From Cyanobium sp. FACHB-13342 (GTDB taxonomy: Bacteria > Cyanobacteriota > Cyanobacteriia > PCC-6307 > Cyanobiaceae), in NCBI RefSeq assembly GCF_014697415.1, contig NZ_JACJRT010000014.1, forward strand, positions 186,001-250,000: a DNA stretch of 64,000 bases. The letters run 5' to 3'. The first letter of the stretch is position 1. Each line of letters opens with the position of its first letter. The notes below the pieces were generated by a model. That model saw only the letters and a program-made list of their open reading frames with translations, had not been told where the DNA came from and ran no database searches. This document shows positions 30,464 to 39,916 of this stretch, piece by piece. The position numbers and the translations under genes are program-made.

Positions 30464-31773
30464 ACCGGCGCCACCCCCTGGCCTGGCGGGACCCCTGGCC
30501 CCTGGTGCGGGCCCTGGCCGCCGACCTGGGTCCGGCGGGGCTGGTGTGGCTCGATGGCGATGGCAGCCCCCAGGGCCGCCGCAGCGTTCTGGGCCTGGCG
30601 CCGCTGGAGCAGCGCTGCTGCCGCGGCCTGCCGGGCCAAGCCGGCGCCGAGGATCCCTTTGCCGTGCTGGCCGAGCTGGCCGCCGCCGGCGGTCACTGGA
30701 TGGGCTGGCTCAGCTACGAGGCCGGGGCCTGGGTGGAGCCCGCCCCCCACTGGCATCCGAGCGACATGGCCCTGCTCTGGGCCGCCCGCCACGACCCGGT
30801 GCTGGTGATCGACCACGAAGCCCAGGAGCAGTGGCTCGAAGGCCATGATCCGCGGCGGCTGGCCACCTTCGCGGACCAGCTGGAAAGGCTCGGCCCGGTG
30901 GCTGGCACCGAGGCCGCCGGCGCCGGGATCCCCCCAGACCAGTGGCACTGGCACACCCCACCCGAACGCTTCGCCACCCAGGTGGAGCAGGTGCTCGCCT
31001 GGATCGCCGCCGGCGATCTGTTCCAGGCCAACCTCACCACCTGCTGTGAGCACCAGCTGGGCAGTCCGGCCGATCCCCTGGAGCTCTACGGCCGCCTGCG
31101 CCGCAGCTGCGCCGCCCCCTTTGGCGGCCTGGCGATTGCCGGGGCGGGGGCCAGCGGCGAAGCGGTGCTCTCGGCCTCGCCGGAACGGTTTCTCCAGGTG
31201 GATGGGGCCGGCCGGGTGGAAACCCGGCCGATCAAGGGCACCCGGCCGCGCCATCCCCACCCGGAGCGCGACGCCGATGCCGCCGCCGACCTGGTGTGCA
31301 GCCCCAAGGACAGGGCCGAGAACGTGATGATCGTCGACCTGCTGCGCAACGACCTGGGGCGGGTCTGCATCCCGGGCTCGATCCAGGTGCCCCAGCTGGT
31401 GGGCCTGGAGAGCTACCGCCAGGTGCACCACCTCACCTCGGTGGTGCAGGGCCAGCTGCGGCCGGGGCTGACCGCCATCGACCTGCTGCGGGCCTGCTGG
31501 CCGGGGGGCTCGATCACCGGCGCCCCCAAGATCCGCGCCTGCCAGCGCCTGCACGGCCTCGAGCCGGTGCCCCGCGGGCCCTACTGCGGCTCCCTGTTCC
31601 GGCTGGGCGGTGATGGCAGCTTCGACAGCAGCATCCTGATCCGCTCGCTGCTGCTGCGCGGCCAGCGGCTGCGGGCCCACGCTGGTTGCGGCATCGTGGC
31701 CGACTCCGACCCCACCGCCGAAGCGGAGGAACTGGGCTGGAAGCTCCAACCCCTGCTGGAGGCCCTGGCATGA
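30460..31773 (+). CDS. pabB: Aminodeoxychorismate synthase component I
   Basis: 437 residues of the chorismate-utilising family: [10 protein letters not shown], the conserved [41 protein letters not shown] and [13 protein letters not shown]. The gene order queC-pabB-aminotransferase IV and the block spacing favour PabB over TrpE or an isochorismate synthase. It makes 4-amino-4-deoxychorismate from chorismate for folate, with a glutaminase subunit (PabA/TrpG) encoded elsewhere. Overlaps of 4 bp on both sides indicate translational coupling. Confidence 0.9.
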   Translation: MNRRHPLAWRDPWPLVRALAADLGPAGLVWLDGDGSPQGRRSVLGLAPLEQRCCRGLPGQAGAEDPFAVLAELAAAGGHWMGWLSYEAGAWVEPAPHWHPSDMALLWAARHDPVLVIDHEAQEQWLEGHDPRRLATFADQLERLGPVAGTEAAGAGIPPDQWHWHTPPERFATQVEQVLAWIAAGDLFQANLTTCCEHQLGSPADPLELYGRLRRSCAAPFGGLAIAGAGASGEAVLSASPERFLQVDGAGRVETRPIKGTRPRHPHPERDADAAADLVCSPKDRAENVMIVDLLRNDLGRVCIPGSIQVPQLVGLESYRQVHHLTSVVQGQLRPGLTAIDLLRACWPGGSITGAPKIRACQRLHGLEPVPRGPYCGSLFRLGGDGSFDSSILIRSLLLRGQRLRAHAGCGIVADSDPTAEAEELGWKLQPLLEALA

Positions 31774-32669
31774 GTGGCCCCCCACCGGCCGCCATCGCCT
31801 GGGTGGGCGACGCCGCGGGGCAGGGCCGCTGGGGCTCGCCGGACGCCCTGACGCTGCCCATCAGCGACCGGGGCCTGCTGCTGGCCGATGGCCTGTTTGA
31901 AACCCTGCTGGTGGACGCCGGCGAGGCTTGGTTGGTGGAGGAGCATCTGGGCCGCTGGCAGCGCTCGGCCGCCCTGCTGGCCCTGCCGCCGCCGCCGAGC
32001 GCCGCGATCGCGGCGCCCCTGATCGCCGAGGCCATCGCCCGCAGCGGCATCACCCGCGGCGCCCTGCGGCTCAACTGGAGCCGGGGTGGGGGCCCCGGCG
32101 GCGGGCGCGGCATCGCCATCACGGGCGGCGGCACCCCGAGCTTCTGGCTGCAACTCAGCGCCGCGGCGCCCAGCTTCACGCCGCTGCGGGTGATCGTGAG
32201 CCCCACGGAGGAGCGCAGCGCCACCAGCCTGCTCAGCCGGTGCAAAACCTTCGCCTACGGGCCCGCCATCCAAGCCCGCCGCCAGGCCCAGGAGGCCGGC
32301 GCCGACGACGCCCTGCTGCCCAGTTCCGCCGGCGGCCTCTGCTGCGCCACCACCGCCAACCTGCTGGTGCGCCGCGAGGGGCGCTGGCTCACCCCACCGC
32401 TGAGCAGCGGCTGCCTGCCGGGGGTGATGCGGCAGCGGGCCCTGGATCAGGGGCTGGTGGCGGAGGCCCCGATCGCCGCAGAGGATCTGCTGCGCGGCGA
32501 GGCCGCCTGGCTGATCAACAGCCTGGGCTGCCGGCCGATCAGCCACCTGGGGGAGACCCCCCTGGGTGGGGGGCCAACCGCCAGCTCGCCTGAGACCGGC
32601 TCACCGGAGACGTTCTGGCGGGCACTGCTCTCGCTCAGTTGCAGCCCATCGTCGAAATCCGATAGGTGA
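31770..32669 (+). CDS. pabC: Class IV aminotransferase, probable aminodeoxychorismate lyase
   Basis: 299 residues, PLP fold type IV: ISDRGLLLADGLFETLLVDA, the probable PLP Lys in SLLSRCKTFAYGPAIQARR, then ADDALLPSSAGGLCCATTAN and LSSGCLPGVMRQRAL. It directly follows pabB (4-bp overlap), which supports the lyase that releases 4-aminobenzoate and pyruvate; branched-chain or D-amino-acid aminotransferase activity cannot be excluded from the fold alone. The C-terminal ~35 bp overlap the convergent secreted-protein gene. Confidence 0.82.
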   Translation: MSGPPPAAIAWVGDAAGQGRWGSPDALTLPISDRGLLLADGLFETLLVDAGEAWLVEEHLGRWQRSAALLALPPPPSAAIAAPLIAEAIARSGITRGALRLNWSRGGGPGGGRGIAITGGGTPSFWLQLSAAAPSFTPLRVIVSPTEERSATSLLSRCKTFAYGPAIQARRQAQEAGADDALLPSSAGGLCCATTANLLVRREGRWLTPPLSSGCLPGVMRQRALDQGLVAEAPIAAEDLLRGEAAWLINSLGCRPISHLGETPLGGGPTASSPETGSPETFWRALLSLSCSPSSKSDR

Positions 32670-33102
32670 AGCCCGTGGCCGCCTGATCGGCACTGGCACC
32701 GATCTTGAAGTTGAGCTGGCTCACCGTTTTGCCAGGAATCGCCGGGAAGGGGCCCCACATGCGGCCGGTGCCCATCTGGGGCGCAAACGACTCGTTGATC
32801 ACCTGCAGGCTGGAGCCATCGGTGAACTTCAGGTAGCCCTGGATCGGATAGGTGGCGCTCACCGAGGAATCGGCGGTGAAGAAGAACTTGAAGCTGCCGT
32901 AGGGCTGGGTCACGAAAAAGTCCGTGTTCCAATTGGGCCGGCCGAAGGGATTGCCCGGGCCGATCGTTTTGGTGATCACGTTGGTGGTGCCGTTGCCCCC
33001 CACCGGGGCCAGAAACTGACAGGTCTGGGCCTGCACCGGGGCCAGGGACGCCGCCAGGGCGGCACCGGTGAAGCCAACAACCAACGATGCGCGGATGGAC
33101 AC
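32635..33102 (-). CDS. Secreted hypothetical protein
   Basis: About 155 residues from the GTG at 33102, which gives a standard signal peptide (SIRASLVVGFTGAALAASLA, cut near VQA/QTC); a GTG at 33126 is possible but has its only AGGAG directly abutting it. The mature protein has two Cys, one at each end (QTC, MGC), likely a disulfide, and beta-rich aromatic segments (NWNTDFFVTQPYGSFKFFFT; MWGPFPAIPGKTVSQLNFKI). I recognise no family. It shares no operon partner and is convergent with pabC. Confidence 0.6.
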   Translation of the reverse strand: MSIRASLVVGFTGAALAASLAPVQAQTCQFLAPVGGNGTTNVITKTIGPGNPFGRPNWNTDFFVTQPYGSFKFFFTADSSVSATYPIQGYLKFTDGSSLQVINESFAPQMGTGRMWGPFPAIPGKTVSQLNFKIGASADQAATGFTYRISTMGCN

Positions 33103-33162
33103 GTGAACCAGAAGCTGAAAGCCCACTCCTAGCCAGGGCGCGGGGTCACGACAACCAGCGGT

Positions 33163-34464
33163 TCACAGCTTGACCCTGGCCTGAAACTTGCCGGGGTCGG
33201 GCACGTCCGTTCGGGTCCAGTCACAGGTGTAGCCCTTGGTTTCGGGCACGTATTGGTTCCAGGCCACGGGCTTCACAAAGCCTTTGTTCTCGAGGATCTT
33301 GAAGAGGCCGTCCTCCCGCACCTCACCGATCAGCACCAGCTTCTCCACATGGTGGTTGGGCTGCACGGTCACCTTGCCTTCCGGGGCCTCGAAGCTCACC
33401 CCAACCAGGGCCTCGCGCACCTTGTTGTCATCGATGCTGTTGGCCTTCTCAGCAGCAGCAGCCCACAGGTACACCATCATGTAGGCGGCTTCAGAGGGAT
33501 CATTGGTGACCCGATTCTCGCCATACATGGCCTTGAAGTTTTTGGTGAATCGCTTGGAGGCTGGTGTATCGAGGGTCTGAAAGTAATTCCAGGCCGCATA
33601 GGTTCCCTGGAGATACTCAGGGCCAATGGCGGCAATCTCCTCCTCAGCGATCGAGAAGCTCATGATCGAGTAGCCCTTGGCCGGCGTGATCCCAGCGGCC
33701 TGCATCTGCTTGAAGAACTGCACATTGCTATCGCCATTGAGGGTGTTCACGATCACACCACCCGTGGGCAGGGCCTGCTTGATCTTGGCGATGATCGGAG
33801 CCACCGCCGTGTTACCCAGCGGCAGGTACTCCTCCCCAACCACCGTGCCTCCCTTCACCTTCAGCTGCTCCTTCATGATTGTGTTGGCCGTCCGCGGATA
33901 CACGTAATCCGACCCCACCAGGAAGAAGGCCTGACCCTTGTTCTTCAGCAGCCAGTCCACGGCAGGTTCCGCCTGCTGGTTGGGTGCAGCACCGCTGTAG
34001 AAGATGTTCCTGGAACACTCCTGGCCTTCGTACTGAATCGGGTAAAAGAGAAAGTGATCCTTCGCCTCGAACACCGGCAGCATCGCCTTGCGGCTCGCGG
34101 AGGTCCATCCCCCGAACACCACAGCCACCCGGTCCCGATCGATCAGCTTCTCAGCTTTCTGCGCAAAGGTGGGCCAATCGGAAGCCCCATCTTCCTCAAT
34201 GGGAACGATTTTCAACTTTTTGCCAGCAATCCGAACGCCGCCCTTGGCATTGATCTCATCAATGGCCATCAACTCAGCCTCGGCCACCGTGTTCTCGGAG
34301 ATCGACATGGTGCCGGAGCGCGAGTGAAGAATGCCCACCTTCACCTCACCGTCGAAGTGGCCGGAGGCCTGCTCACCGCCACCACAGGCCGCCAGCGCCA
34401 GGCTTAGCCCCGCAACAGCAGCCACAGAACGGAAGCCCGCATTGCGCAGGGGGGAAGGATTCAT
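33163..34464 (-). CDS. urtA: Urea ABC transporter substrate-binding protein
   Basis: 433 residues. A lipoprotein signal (LSLALAACGGGEQ) precedes the UrtA body: VKVGILHSRSGTMSISENTV, DEINAKGGVRIAGKKLKIVP, GGWTSASRKAMLPVFEAKDH, PIQYEGQECSRNIFYSGAAP and VYPRTANTIMKEQL. It binds urea in the periplasm for UrtBCDE; none of those genes is in the window, so this is either a separated member of the system or an extra copy. The only close neighbour on the same strand is a PilZ gene 40 bp upstream. The ATG at 34464 directly precedes the signal peptide. Confidence 0.92.
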   Translation of the reverse strand: MNPSPLRNAGFRSVAAVAGLSLALAACGGGEQASGHFDGEVKVGILHSRSGTMSISENTVAEAELMAIDEINAKGGVRIAGKKLKIVPIEEDGASDWPTFAQKAEKLIDRDRVAVVFGGWTSASRKAMLPVFEAKDHFLFYPIQYEGQECSRNIFYSGAAPNQQAEPAVDWLLKNKGQAFFLVGSDYVYPRTANTIMKEQLKVKGGTVVGEEYLPLGNTAVAPIIAKIKQALPTGGVIVNTLNGDSNVQFFKQMQAAGITPAKGYSIMSFSIAEEEIAAIGPEYLQGTYAAWNYFQTLDTPASKRFTKNFKAMYGENRVTNDPSEAAYMMVYLWAAAAEKANSIDDNKVREALVGVSFEAPEGKVTVQPNHHVEKLVLIGEVREDGLFKILENKGFVKPVAWNQYVPETKGYTCDWTRTDVPDPGKFQARVKL

Positions 34465-34504
34465 CACAACTCCTACAGGACACCCTCTGGCTCTCGAACC
34501 CGCC

Positions 34505-35023
34505 CTAGGTCTTGGGCGCTTCGTTGGGATTGCGGAGACGATGGCGGCGCTCGGGCAGAAGCTCAGGGAGTTCGGGGAGCGGTTGGGCAAATCCGAGCCC
34601 CATGGTGGTGACACTGCCGGAGCGCACAAACCAGCGCACCAGCCCGGGCACCCGATGCAGATCGCTGCTGCGATGGGCCTTGAAATCCACCAGCACCCCA
34701 TGGCCCACCTCGAGCGCATGGCTCTCGGTGATCAGCAAGCAGAGACCCCCCAGGCTGATGTCGAGGATGTCGGCGTAAAACCATTCGGTGCGGGGGGAGC
34801 CGTCCGGATGCTGCAGCTGGATCGGCACGGGCCGGCAGGGCGGGGCCACCAGGCGTTCATGGCGCCGATGGCCCTCCGGAGGGCCAAGGGTCTCCAGGTC
34901 GTCGGCGGTGCGGAGGATGGTTTCCGCCTCAAACTCCCCCAGTTCGGCCCCAAAGGCATCGGCCCAGGTGCTCCCCTGCTGCGTGGGCGCGTCACCCGAA
35001 AGGTTGGGGAGATGACTGGGCAT
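34505..35023 (-). CDS. PilZ-domain protein (c-di-GMP receptor)
   Basis: 172 residues. The PilZ signature is visible as RRHERLVAPPCRPVPIQL (Arg-rich entry, ~54-71) and DILDISLGGLCLLI (D-x-S-x-x-G, ~86-99), which form the c-di-GMP pocket in this family. The N-terminal 50 residues are acidic and the C-terminus is Pro/Glu-rich. It is soluble with no catalytic domain. It likely reads out the c-di-GMP made by the cyclases in the next 16 kb. It is 40 bp upstream of urtA on the same strand. A TTG one codon before the ATG is ignored. Confidence 0.85.
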   Translation of the reverse strand: MPSHLPNLSGDAPTQQGSTWADAFGAELGEFEAETILRTADDLETLGPPEGHRRHERLVAPPCRPVPIQLQHPDGSPRTEWFYADILDISLGGLCLLITESHALEVGHGVLVDFKAHRSSDLHRVPGLVRWFVRSGSVTTMGLGFAQPLPELPELLPERRHRLRNPNEAPKT

Positions 35024-35166
35024 CAAGGGCCGCCGCAGATTGCCACGCCTTCAACCTAAACGCGAAAACCGGGGCCTGCCAAGACTTCGAGCTGTTCTTT
35101 CGTATCAACCCACACCGGCGAGGGGCACCACCGGTGGACATGATCCGGCCAGCGCCGTGGTGGAGC

Positions 35167-36636
35167 ATGTTTACGGAATACCGTCCCGATCGGGGCTACG
35201 ACGAGTATTTCAGCGCGGTGGACGTGCCCCGCACAGCCCTGCGCCCCCTGCTCTCCTCCCTGGGCCAGCTGGGCCTCGACGAACTCAACCGCAACCACGC
35301 GGCGGCCGGCGTGTTGCTGCGGCGGCTGGGGGCCACCTTCCGCCTCAACGGCTCCGGCAGCCAGGGGGGCGAACGGATCCTGCCCTTCGATCCCCTACCC
35401 CGACTGATCAGCAGCGGGGACTGGCAGCGCTTAGAGGACGGTCTGTTTCAGCGGCTGGAAGCGATAGATCTCTTCCTCGCCGACGTCTATGGCCCCCAGC
35501 GAATCCTGGGCGACGGGGTGATCCCCCGGGAAGACGTGGAAAGCTCCCAGGGCTGGCGACCCCAGCTGCAGGGCTTCGAACCGCCGCTGGGTCGCTGGTG
35601 CCACATCTCCGGCCTCGACCTGGTGCGCGACGGCCAGGGCACCTGGCGGGTGCTGGAGGACAACCTGCGCTGCCCCTCCGGCGTGGCCTATTTCCTGGAA
35701 AACCGCCGGGTGATGAAGCGCATGTTCCCGAGCCTGTTCTCGGGGCGCACGGTGCAGCCGATCGACGACTACCCCTCCCACCTGCTGCAGACCCTGCGGG
35801 AGCTGGCCCCCTGGACCGACACCCCCAAGGTGGTGCTGCTCACCCCCGGGGTGTTCAACAGCGCCTATTTCGAGCACAGCTACCTGGCCCAGCAGATGGG
35901 CATCCAGCTGGTGGAGGGCCGCGACCTGGTCTGCCAGGACGACCGGGTGTGGATGCGCAGCACCGCCGGCCTCGAACCGGTGGATGTGATCTACCGGCGC
36001 ATCGACGACGACTTCCTCGATCCAGCCGTGTTCCGCAGCGATTCGATGCTGGGGGTACGGGGCCTGATGGCGGCCTACCGGGCCGGCCGGGTGGCGATCG
36101 CCAACGCCCCCGGCACCGGCGTGGCCGACGACAAGCTGATCTACGCCTATGTGCCGGAGATGATCCGCTACTACCTGGGCGAAGAGCCGATCATCGAAAA
36201 CGTGCCCACCTACCTGTGCGCCCGACCCGATGACCAGGCCTACGTGCTGGCCCACCTGGGCGAGCTGGTGGTGAAGGCGGTGGCGGAAGCCGGCGGCTAC
36301 GGGATGCTGATCGGCCCCCACGCCAGCCGGGAGGAGATCGCCGAATTTGCCGGCAAGATCCAGGCCGATCCCCGCAACTACATCGCCCAGCCCACCCTGG
36401 AACTCTCCACCGTTCCCTCCCTGAGCGAGGGCGAGCTGTTCCCCTGCCACGTGGACCTGCGGCCCTACGTGCTGCGGGGCAAGGGGGCCTGGGTGAGCCC
36501 CGGCGGCCTCACCCGGGTGGCCCTGCGCCGGGGCTCCCTGGTGGTGAACTCCTCCCAGGGCGGCGGCTGCAAGGACACCTGGATCGTGAGTGAAAGCGAG
36601 GAGACCGGCGCCGCACGGCAGGAGGTTCCATGCTGA
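35167..36636 (+). CDS. Circularly permuted ATP-grasp protein (DUF404/DUF407 type)
   Basis: About 489 residues from MFTEYRPDRGYDEYF, where related proteins begin; starts at 35134 or 35140 would add ~10. Motifs include LNGSGSQGGERILPFD, the segment WRVLEDNLRCPSGVAYFLEN, VIYRRIDDDFLDP and IENVPTYLCA, typical of the circularly permuted ATP-grasp family always found with alpha-E and transglutaminase-like genes. Biochemical function is largely unknown; an amide ligase in peptide or small-molecule synthesis is the usual guess. Its last 7 bp overlap the alpha-E gene. Confidence 0.88.
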   Translation: MFTEYRPDRGYDEYFSAVDVPRTALRPLLSSLGQLGLDELNRNHAAAGVLLRRLGATFRLNGSGSQGGERILPFDPLPRLISSGDWQRLEDGLFQRLEAIDLFLADVYGPQRILGDGVIPREDVESSQGWRPQLQGFEPPLGRWCHISGLDLVRDGQGTWRVLEDNLRCPSGVAYFLENRRVMKRMFPSLFSGRTVQPIDDYPSHLLQTLRELAPWTDTPKVVLLTPGVFNSAYFEHSYLAQQMGIQLVEGRDLVCQDDRVWMRSTAGLEPVDVIYRRIDDDFLDPAVFRSDSMLGVRGLMAAYRAGRVAIANAPGTGVADDKLIYAYVPEMIRYYLGEEPIIENVPTYLCARPDDQAYVLAHLGELVVKAVAEAGGYGMLIGPHASREEIAEFAGKIQADPRNYIAQPTLELSTVPSLSEGELFPCHVDLRPYVLRGKGAWVSPGGLTRVALRRGSLVVNSSQGGGCKDTWIVSESEETGAARQEVPC

Positions 36637-37589
36637 GCCGGGTAGCCGATTCGCTCTACTGGATCAACCGCTACGTGGAACGGGCGGAGAACATCTCCCG
36701 CTTCGTGGAAGTGAGCGAGGCCATGGCCCTCGACTGCCCCCCGGGCAGCGCCGAGCCCTGGCTGCCCCTGATCGACGCCAGCGGCGATCGGGAGTTGTTC
36801 GATCGTCTCTATCCAGGCGGTGGGCCTGACCAGGTGGTGGAGTTTCTGGTGCGGGCCGAAGCCAATGCCAACAGCGTGGTGAACTGCATCGCCATCGCCC
36901 GGGAAAACGCCCGCCAAATCCGCGAGGTGATCACCACCGAAATGTGGGAACAGCTCAACGACATCTACTGGACCCTGCTCGACAACGAGGGCTTCTGGAA
37001 ACAGCCACCCCAGGAGCAGCTGCGGGACATCCGCCGGGCCTGCCAGCTGTTCTATGGCATCACCGATGCCACCCTCAGCCGCGACCTCTCCTGGCAATTC
37101 AGCCGCCTGGGACGGGTGCTGGAGCGGGCGGAAAAAACCACCCGGATCCTCGATGTGAAGTACTTCCTGCTGCTGCCCTCCCCGGACGAGGTGGGCGGCG
37201 TGCTGGATGAACTGCAATGGATCTCCCTGCTGCGCAGCGCCGGGGCCTACCAGATGTTCCGCCAGTCCCGCCAACAGGCGATCGAACCCAAAGCCGTGGC
37301 CTCCTTTCTGCTGCTCGACCCGATCTTTCCGCGGTCGGTGCGCTACTGCCTGGAGCGCATCCACGAAACCCTGCGGATCGTGCGGGGCCAAGCGGTGCCG
37401 GGAGCTCCCGATGATCTCGAATGCCTCAGTGGGCTCACCCTGGCCCGCTGGAGCTACACCCGCATCGACGAGCTGATCGCCGGAGGATTGCACGAGTCGA
37501 TTGACGCCCTGCAACGGGACCTCAACCGGCTCCATGATCTGATCGAGCAGCGCTACTTCATCGCCGAGCCCGCATGCGTGCCCGCGTAA
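36630..37589 (+). CDS. Alpha-E domain protein (DUF403)
   Basis: 319 residues, starting with the family hallmark MLSRVADSLYWINRYVERAE, then ARENARQIREVITTEMWEQL and FSRLGRVLERAEKTTRILDV. The all-helical alpha-E domain is known mainly from its operon with circularly permuted ATP-grasp and transglutaminase-like proteins; no activity is assigned. It overlaps both neighbours (7 bp and 16 bp), so the three are surely co-translated. Confidence 0.9.
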   Translation: MLSRVADSLYWINRYVERAENISRFVEVSEAMALDCPPGSAEPWLPLIDASGDRELFDRLYPGGGPDQVVEFLVRAEANANSVVNCIAIARENARQIREVITTEMWEQLNDIYWTLLDNEGFWKQPPQEQLRDIRRACQLFYGITDATLSRDLSWQFSRLGRVLERAEKTTRILDVKYFLLLPSPDEVGGVLDELQWISLLRSAGAYQMFRQSRQQAIEPKAVASFLLLDPIFPRSVRYCLERIHETLRIVRGQAVPGAPDDLECLSGLTLARWSYTRIDELIAGGLHESIDALQRDLNRLHDLIEQRYFIAEPACVPA

Positions 37590-38455
37590 TCCACACCTTC
37601 ACCTACCGGTACAGCGCTCCGGTGTTGCTGGGGCCCCATCGCTTCTGCCTGAAGCCCAGGGGCCATGGCTTTCAGCGCCTGCTGGACTTCCAGCTGACCG
37701 TCACGCCAGAACCGGGCCGGCTCTACCCCCTGGTGGCCGCCAGTGGCGATGAAATCCTCCGCGCCCGCTTCAGCGGGGCCACGGACGCCTTCCTGGTGCG
37801 GGCCAGCAGCCTGGTGGAAACGGACACCGCTCCCCTGCTGCGGGCCTGCCTGGAGGACAACGAACCCCTGCTGCCCTATCCGGTGGGTCACCTCAACGGT
37901 GACCTGGCCGGCAGCCTCGAGGGCTGGCTGCCCAATGGCCAACACGATCCTGCCGCCGTGGACATGGCCCAGGAAGCCCTGATGGGCAGCGACCAGCGCG
38001 CGCTGATGTTTCTGCAGCAGCTGGTGGAAATCATCCAGGACCGGGTGAAGTACACCCAGCGGCATGTGGGCCCCGCCTGGCCCGCCGGTCGCACCCTCAA
38101 GGAGCGGGTGGGCTCCTGCCGCGACCTGGCCATGCTGATGGTGGAGGCCTGCCGCTGCGTGGGGCTGCCGGCCCGCTTCGTGAGCGGTTACCACCTGTTG
38201 GAGCCGAAACCGGAGCGCTACGACCTGCACGCCTGGGCGGAGGTGTACCTGCCCGGGGCGGGCTGGCGGGGCTTCGACCCCAGCGGCATGGGGGTGGTGG
38301 ACGACCGCTACATCACCCTGGCCACCTCCTCGAAACCGGAACTCACGGCCGCGATCACGGGCAGCTTCTCAGGGCCCAACGGGGTGGAGAGCGCCTTGGA
38401 GTGGAGCATTGAGGCCGATATCCAAGAACCGGCTGTGGTTCTCGACCCCGTCTGA
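37574..38455 (+). CDS. Transglutaminase-like cysteine protease
   Basis: 293 residues. The N-terminal half is the beta-rich region common to bacterial transglutaminase-like proteins (HTFTYRYSAPVLLGPHRFCL). The catalytic triad follows: Cys in RVGSCRDLAMLM (~177), His in DLHAWAEVYLPG (~217) and Asp in GFDPSGMG (~232). It probably hydrolyses or forms amide bonds in the product of the ATP-grasp partner. It is the third gene of the operon, starting 16 bp inside the alpha-E gene, and converges on a diguanylate cyclase gene 9 bp away. Confidence 0.9.
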   Translation: MRARVIHTFTYRYSAPVLLGPHRFCLKPRGHGFQRLLDFQLTVTPEPGRLYPLVAASGDEILRARFSGATDAFLVRASSLVETDTAPLLRACLEDNEPLLPYPVGHLNGDLAGSLEGWLPNGQHDPAAVDMAQEALMGSDQRALMFLQQLVEIIQDRVKYTQRHVGPAWPAGRTLKERVGSCRDLAMLMVEACRCVGLPARFVSGYHLLEPKPERYDLHAWAEVYLPGAGWRGFDPSGMGVVDDRYITLATSSKPELTAAITGSFSGPNGVESALEWSIEADIQEPAVVLDPV

Positions 38456-38464
38456 ATCGAGCGG

Positions 38465-39697
38465 TCACGCCATCCGCACGGTCCAACCGTCGTCGGCTGA
38501 ACCCTCCCCGGGAGACTCCAGCTCCAGGCAGACCACCTGGTGACGGCCCCGATCCTTAGCCACATAGAGGGCAGCGTCCGCGGCCCCCATCAGGGCCTCC
38601 AGGTTGTAGCCGCTGGCCCCAGCCGTGGACGCCACGCCCACGGACAACTCAATCTCCACCACCCCGCCCTCCTGCTTGCGCAGGGGTGTGACCTGGAGCT
38701 GCTGGCGGGTGCGCTCCAACATCTGAACCGCCTTGGCGCTGGGGTTTTGCAGCAGGATGATGAATTCATCTCCCCCCAGCCGGCCGACCAGATCATTGCT
38801 GCGGCCCACCCCAGCGAGAAACTGGGACACGTGGCGGATCACCTGATCGCCCACCTCGTGGCCGTTCTGGTCGTTGATGGTCTTGAAGTGGTCCACATCG
38901 ACCACCGCCAGCGAGCAGGGCACCCCAACCCGCTCCGCCTTCGCCAACACTTCCCGGGCCGTTTCAAGGAAGGTGCGGCGGTTGAAGATTCCCGAGAGCG
39001 CATCGATCTGAGCCAGGTTGAGCAGCTCCGGCAAAAGCTTGCGGCGCACGAGCAACAGCAGGCCCAGACAACCAAAAATCAAGGGCAAGGTGCCGGCCGC
39101 GAACACCAGCAGCACGAAGTTGAGGGCCTGGTTGCGCTGGGGACGCAGATCAATGACGGTGATCAAGGTGGCGCGGTCGCCGAAACGACCCAGGCCCTCC
39201 AGGGCCAACGGAAACTGGCGCATCGTGACCAGGGCCTCCCCCCCCAGCCAGGGCAGGGGGCCCAGAAAGACACGACGGTCCTGGTTGAGGCAGGCCACCA
39301 CGCCATCCTGCGCCGGACAATCCGCAAAGATCGCCTTGAGGGGCTGCTCGGCTGGCAGTTGCAGCACATGCTGCAGGGGCATGCTCACCAAGGCACTGTT
39401 GGAAGCCGCCAGCACCACCCCCCGTCGATCCACCACCAGCGCACTCTCAAGCGCCTGGTTCGAGGCCGCCCGCTGCAGCTGACGATGCAAATCATGCAGC
39501 GGCCGATAACTGGTCATCCCCTCACTCAGGGACCGTTCCAGGTTGGTGGCATTGCGCAGCTGTTCATTGGCGTTGGTGGAGAGCACAAGGGCACCAGCCA
39601 GCAACGCCATCAGGGCAGAGCCCGTGGCACCGGTGAAGGCCACCAACAACCAGAGTTGCTTGTTGACCCGACCCTTCAGCAGGGACTCTTCAGCCAA
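38465..39697 (-). CDS. Membrane diguanylate cyclase with extracytoplasmic sensor
   Basis: 410 residues. One TM helix (LLVAFTGATGSALMALLAGA, ~17-36), a ~155-residue extracytoplasmic sensor (DRRGVVLAASNSALVSM is PAS/Cache-like), a second TM helix (~197-216) and a GGDEF domain (~235-400). The catalytic motif is intact (RLGGDEFIILL), and five residues before GGDEF sits RSND, an RxxD product-inhibition I-site. It should make c-di-GMP from two GTP in response to an external ligand. The ~219 bp upstream also separate it from the tandem binding-protein genes on the same strand. Confidence 0.9.
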   Translation of the reverse strand: MAEESLLKGRVNKQLWLLVAFTGATGSALMALLAGALVLSTNANEQLRNATNLERSLSEGMTSYRPLHDLHRQLQRAASNQALESALVVDRRGVVLAASNSALVSMPLQHVLQLPAEQPLKAIFADCPAQDGVVACLNQDRRVFLGPLPWLGGEALVTMRQFPLALEGLGRFGDRATLITVIDLRPQRNQALNFVLLVFAAGTLPLIFGCLGLLLLVRRKLLPELLNLAQIDALSGIFNRRTFLETAREVLAKAERVGVPCSLAVVDVDHFKTINDQNGHEVGDQVIRHVSQFLAGVGRSNDLVGRLGGDEFIILLQNPSAKAVQMLERTRQQLQVTPLRKQEGGVVEIELSVGVASTAGASGYNLEALMGAADAALYVAKDRGRHQVVCLELESPGEGSADDGWTVRMA

Positions 39698-39816
39698 AGG
39701 GGCCCGGCGACAGAGAGGGTTCCGGCAAGTCAGCTTGGTTCAAGAGAATCATGAGCTTAGGGATGAATAACCGTATGCAGCGGTAGAACCAGCACCCTGT
39801 CCGAAAGAAGGGCGAT

Positions 39817-39830
39817 GTTGACTAATCAAC
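39817..39830. repeat. Short inverted repeat upstream of the cyclase gene
   Basis: GTTGA-CTAA-TCAAC lies in the 219-bp gap between the binding-protein pair and the cyclase gene, about 120 bp upstream of the cyclase start. It could be an operator or a weak hairpin; there is no T-run in either direction. Confidence 0.25.
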
Positions 39831-39916
39831 CCAAAAGAGATTGAAAAAATCTAGAGGCACCACACAGGCCAGTCCGGCCCCAGGGTCAACTCTTAGGAAA
39901 TCGCCATCCCAGCCCC

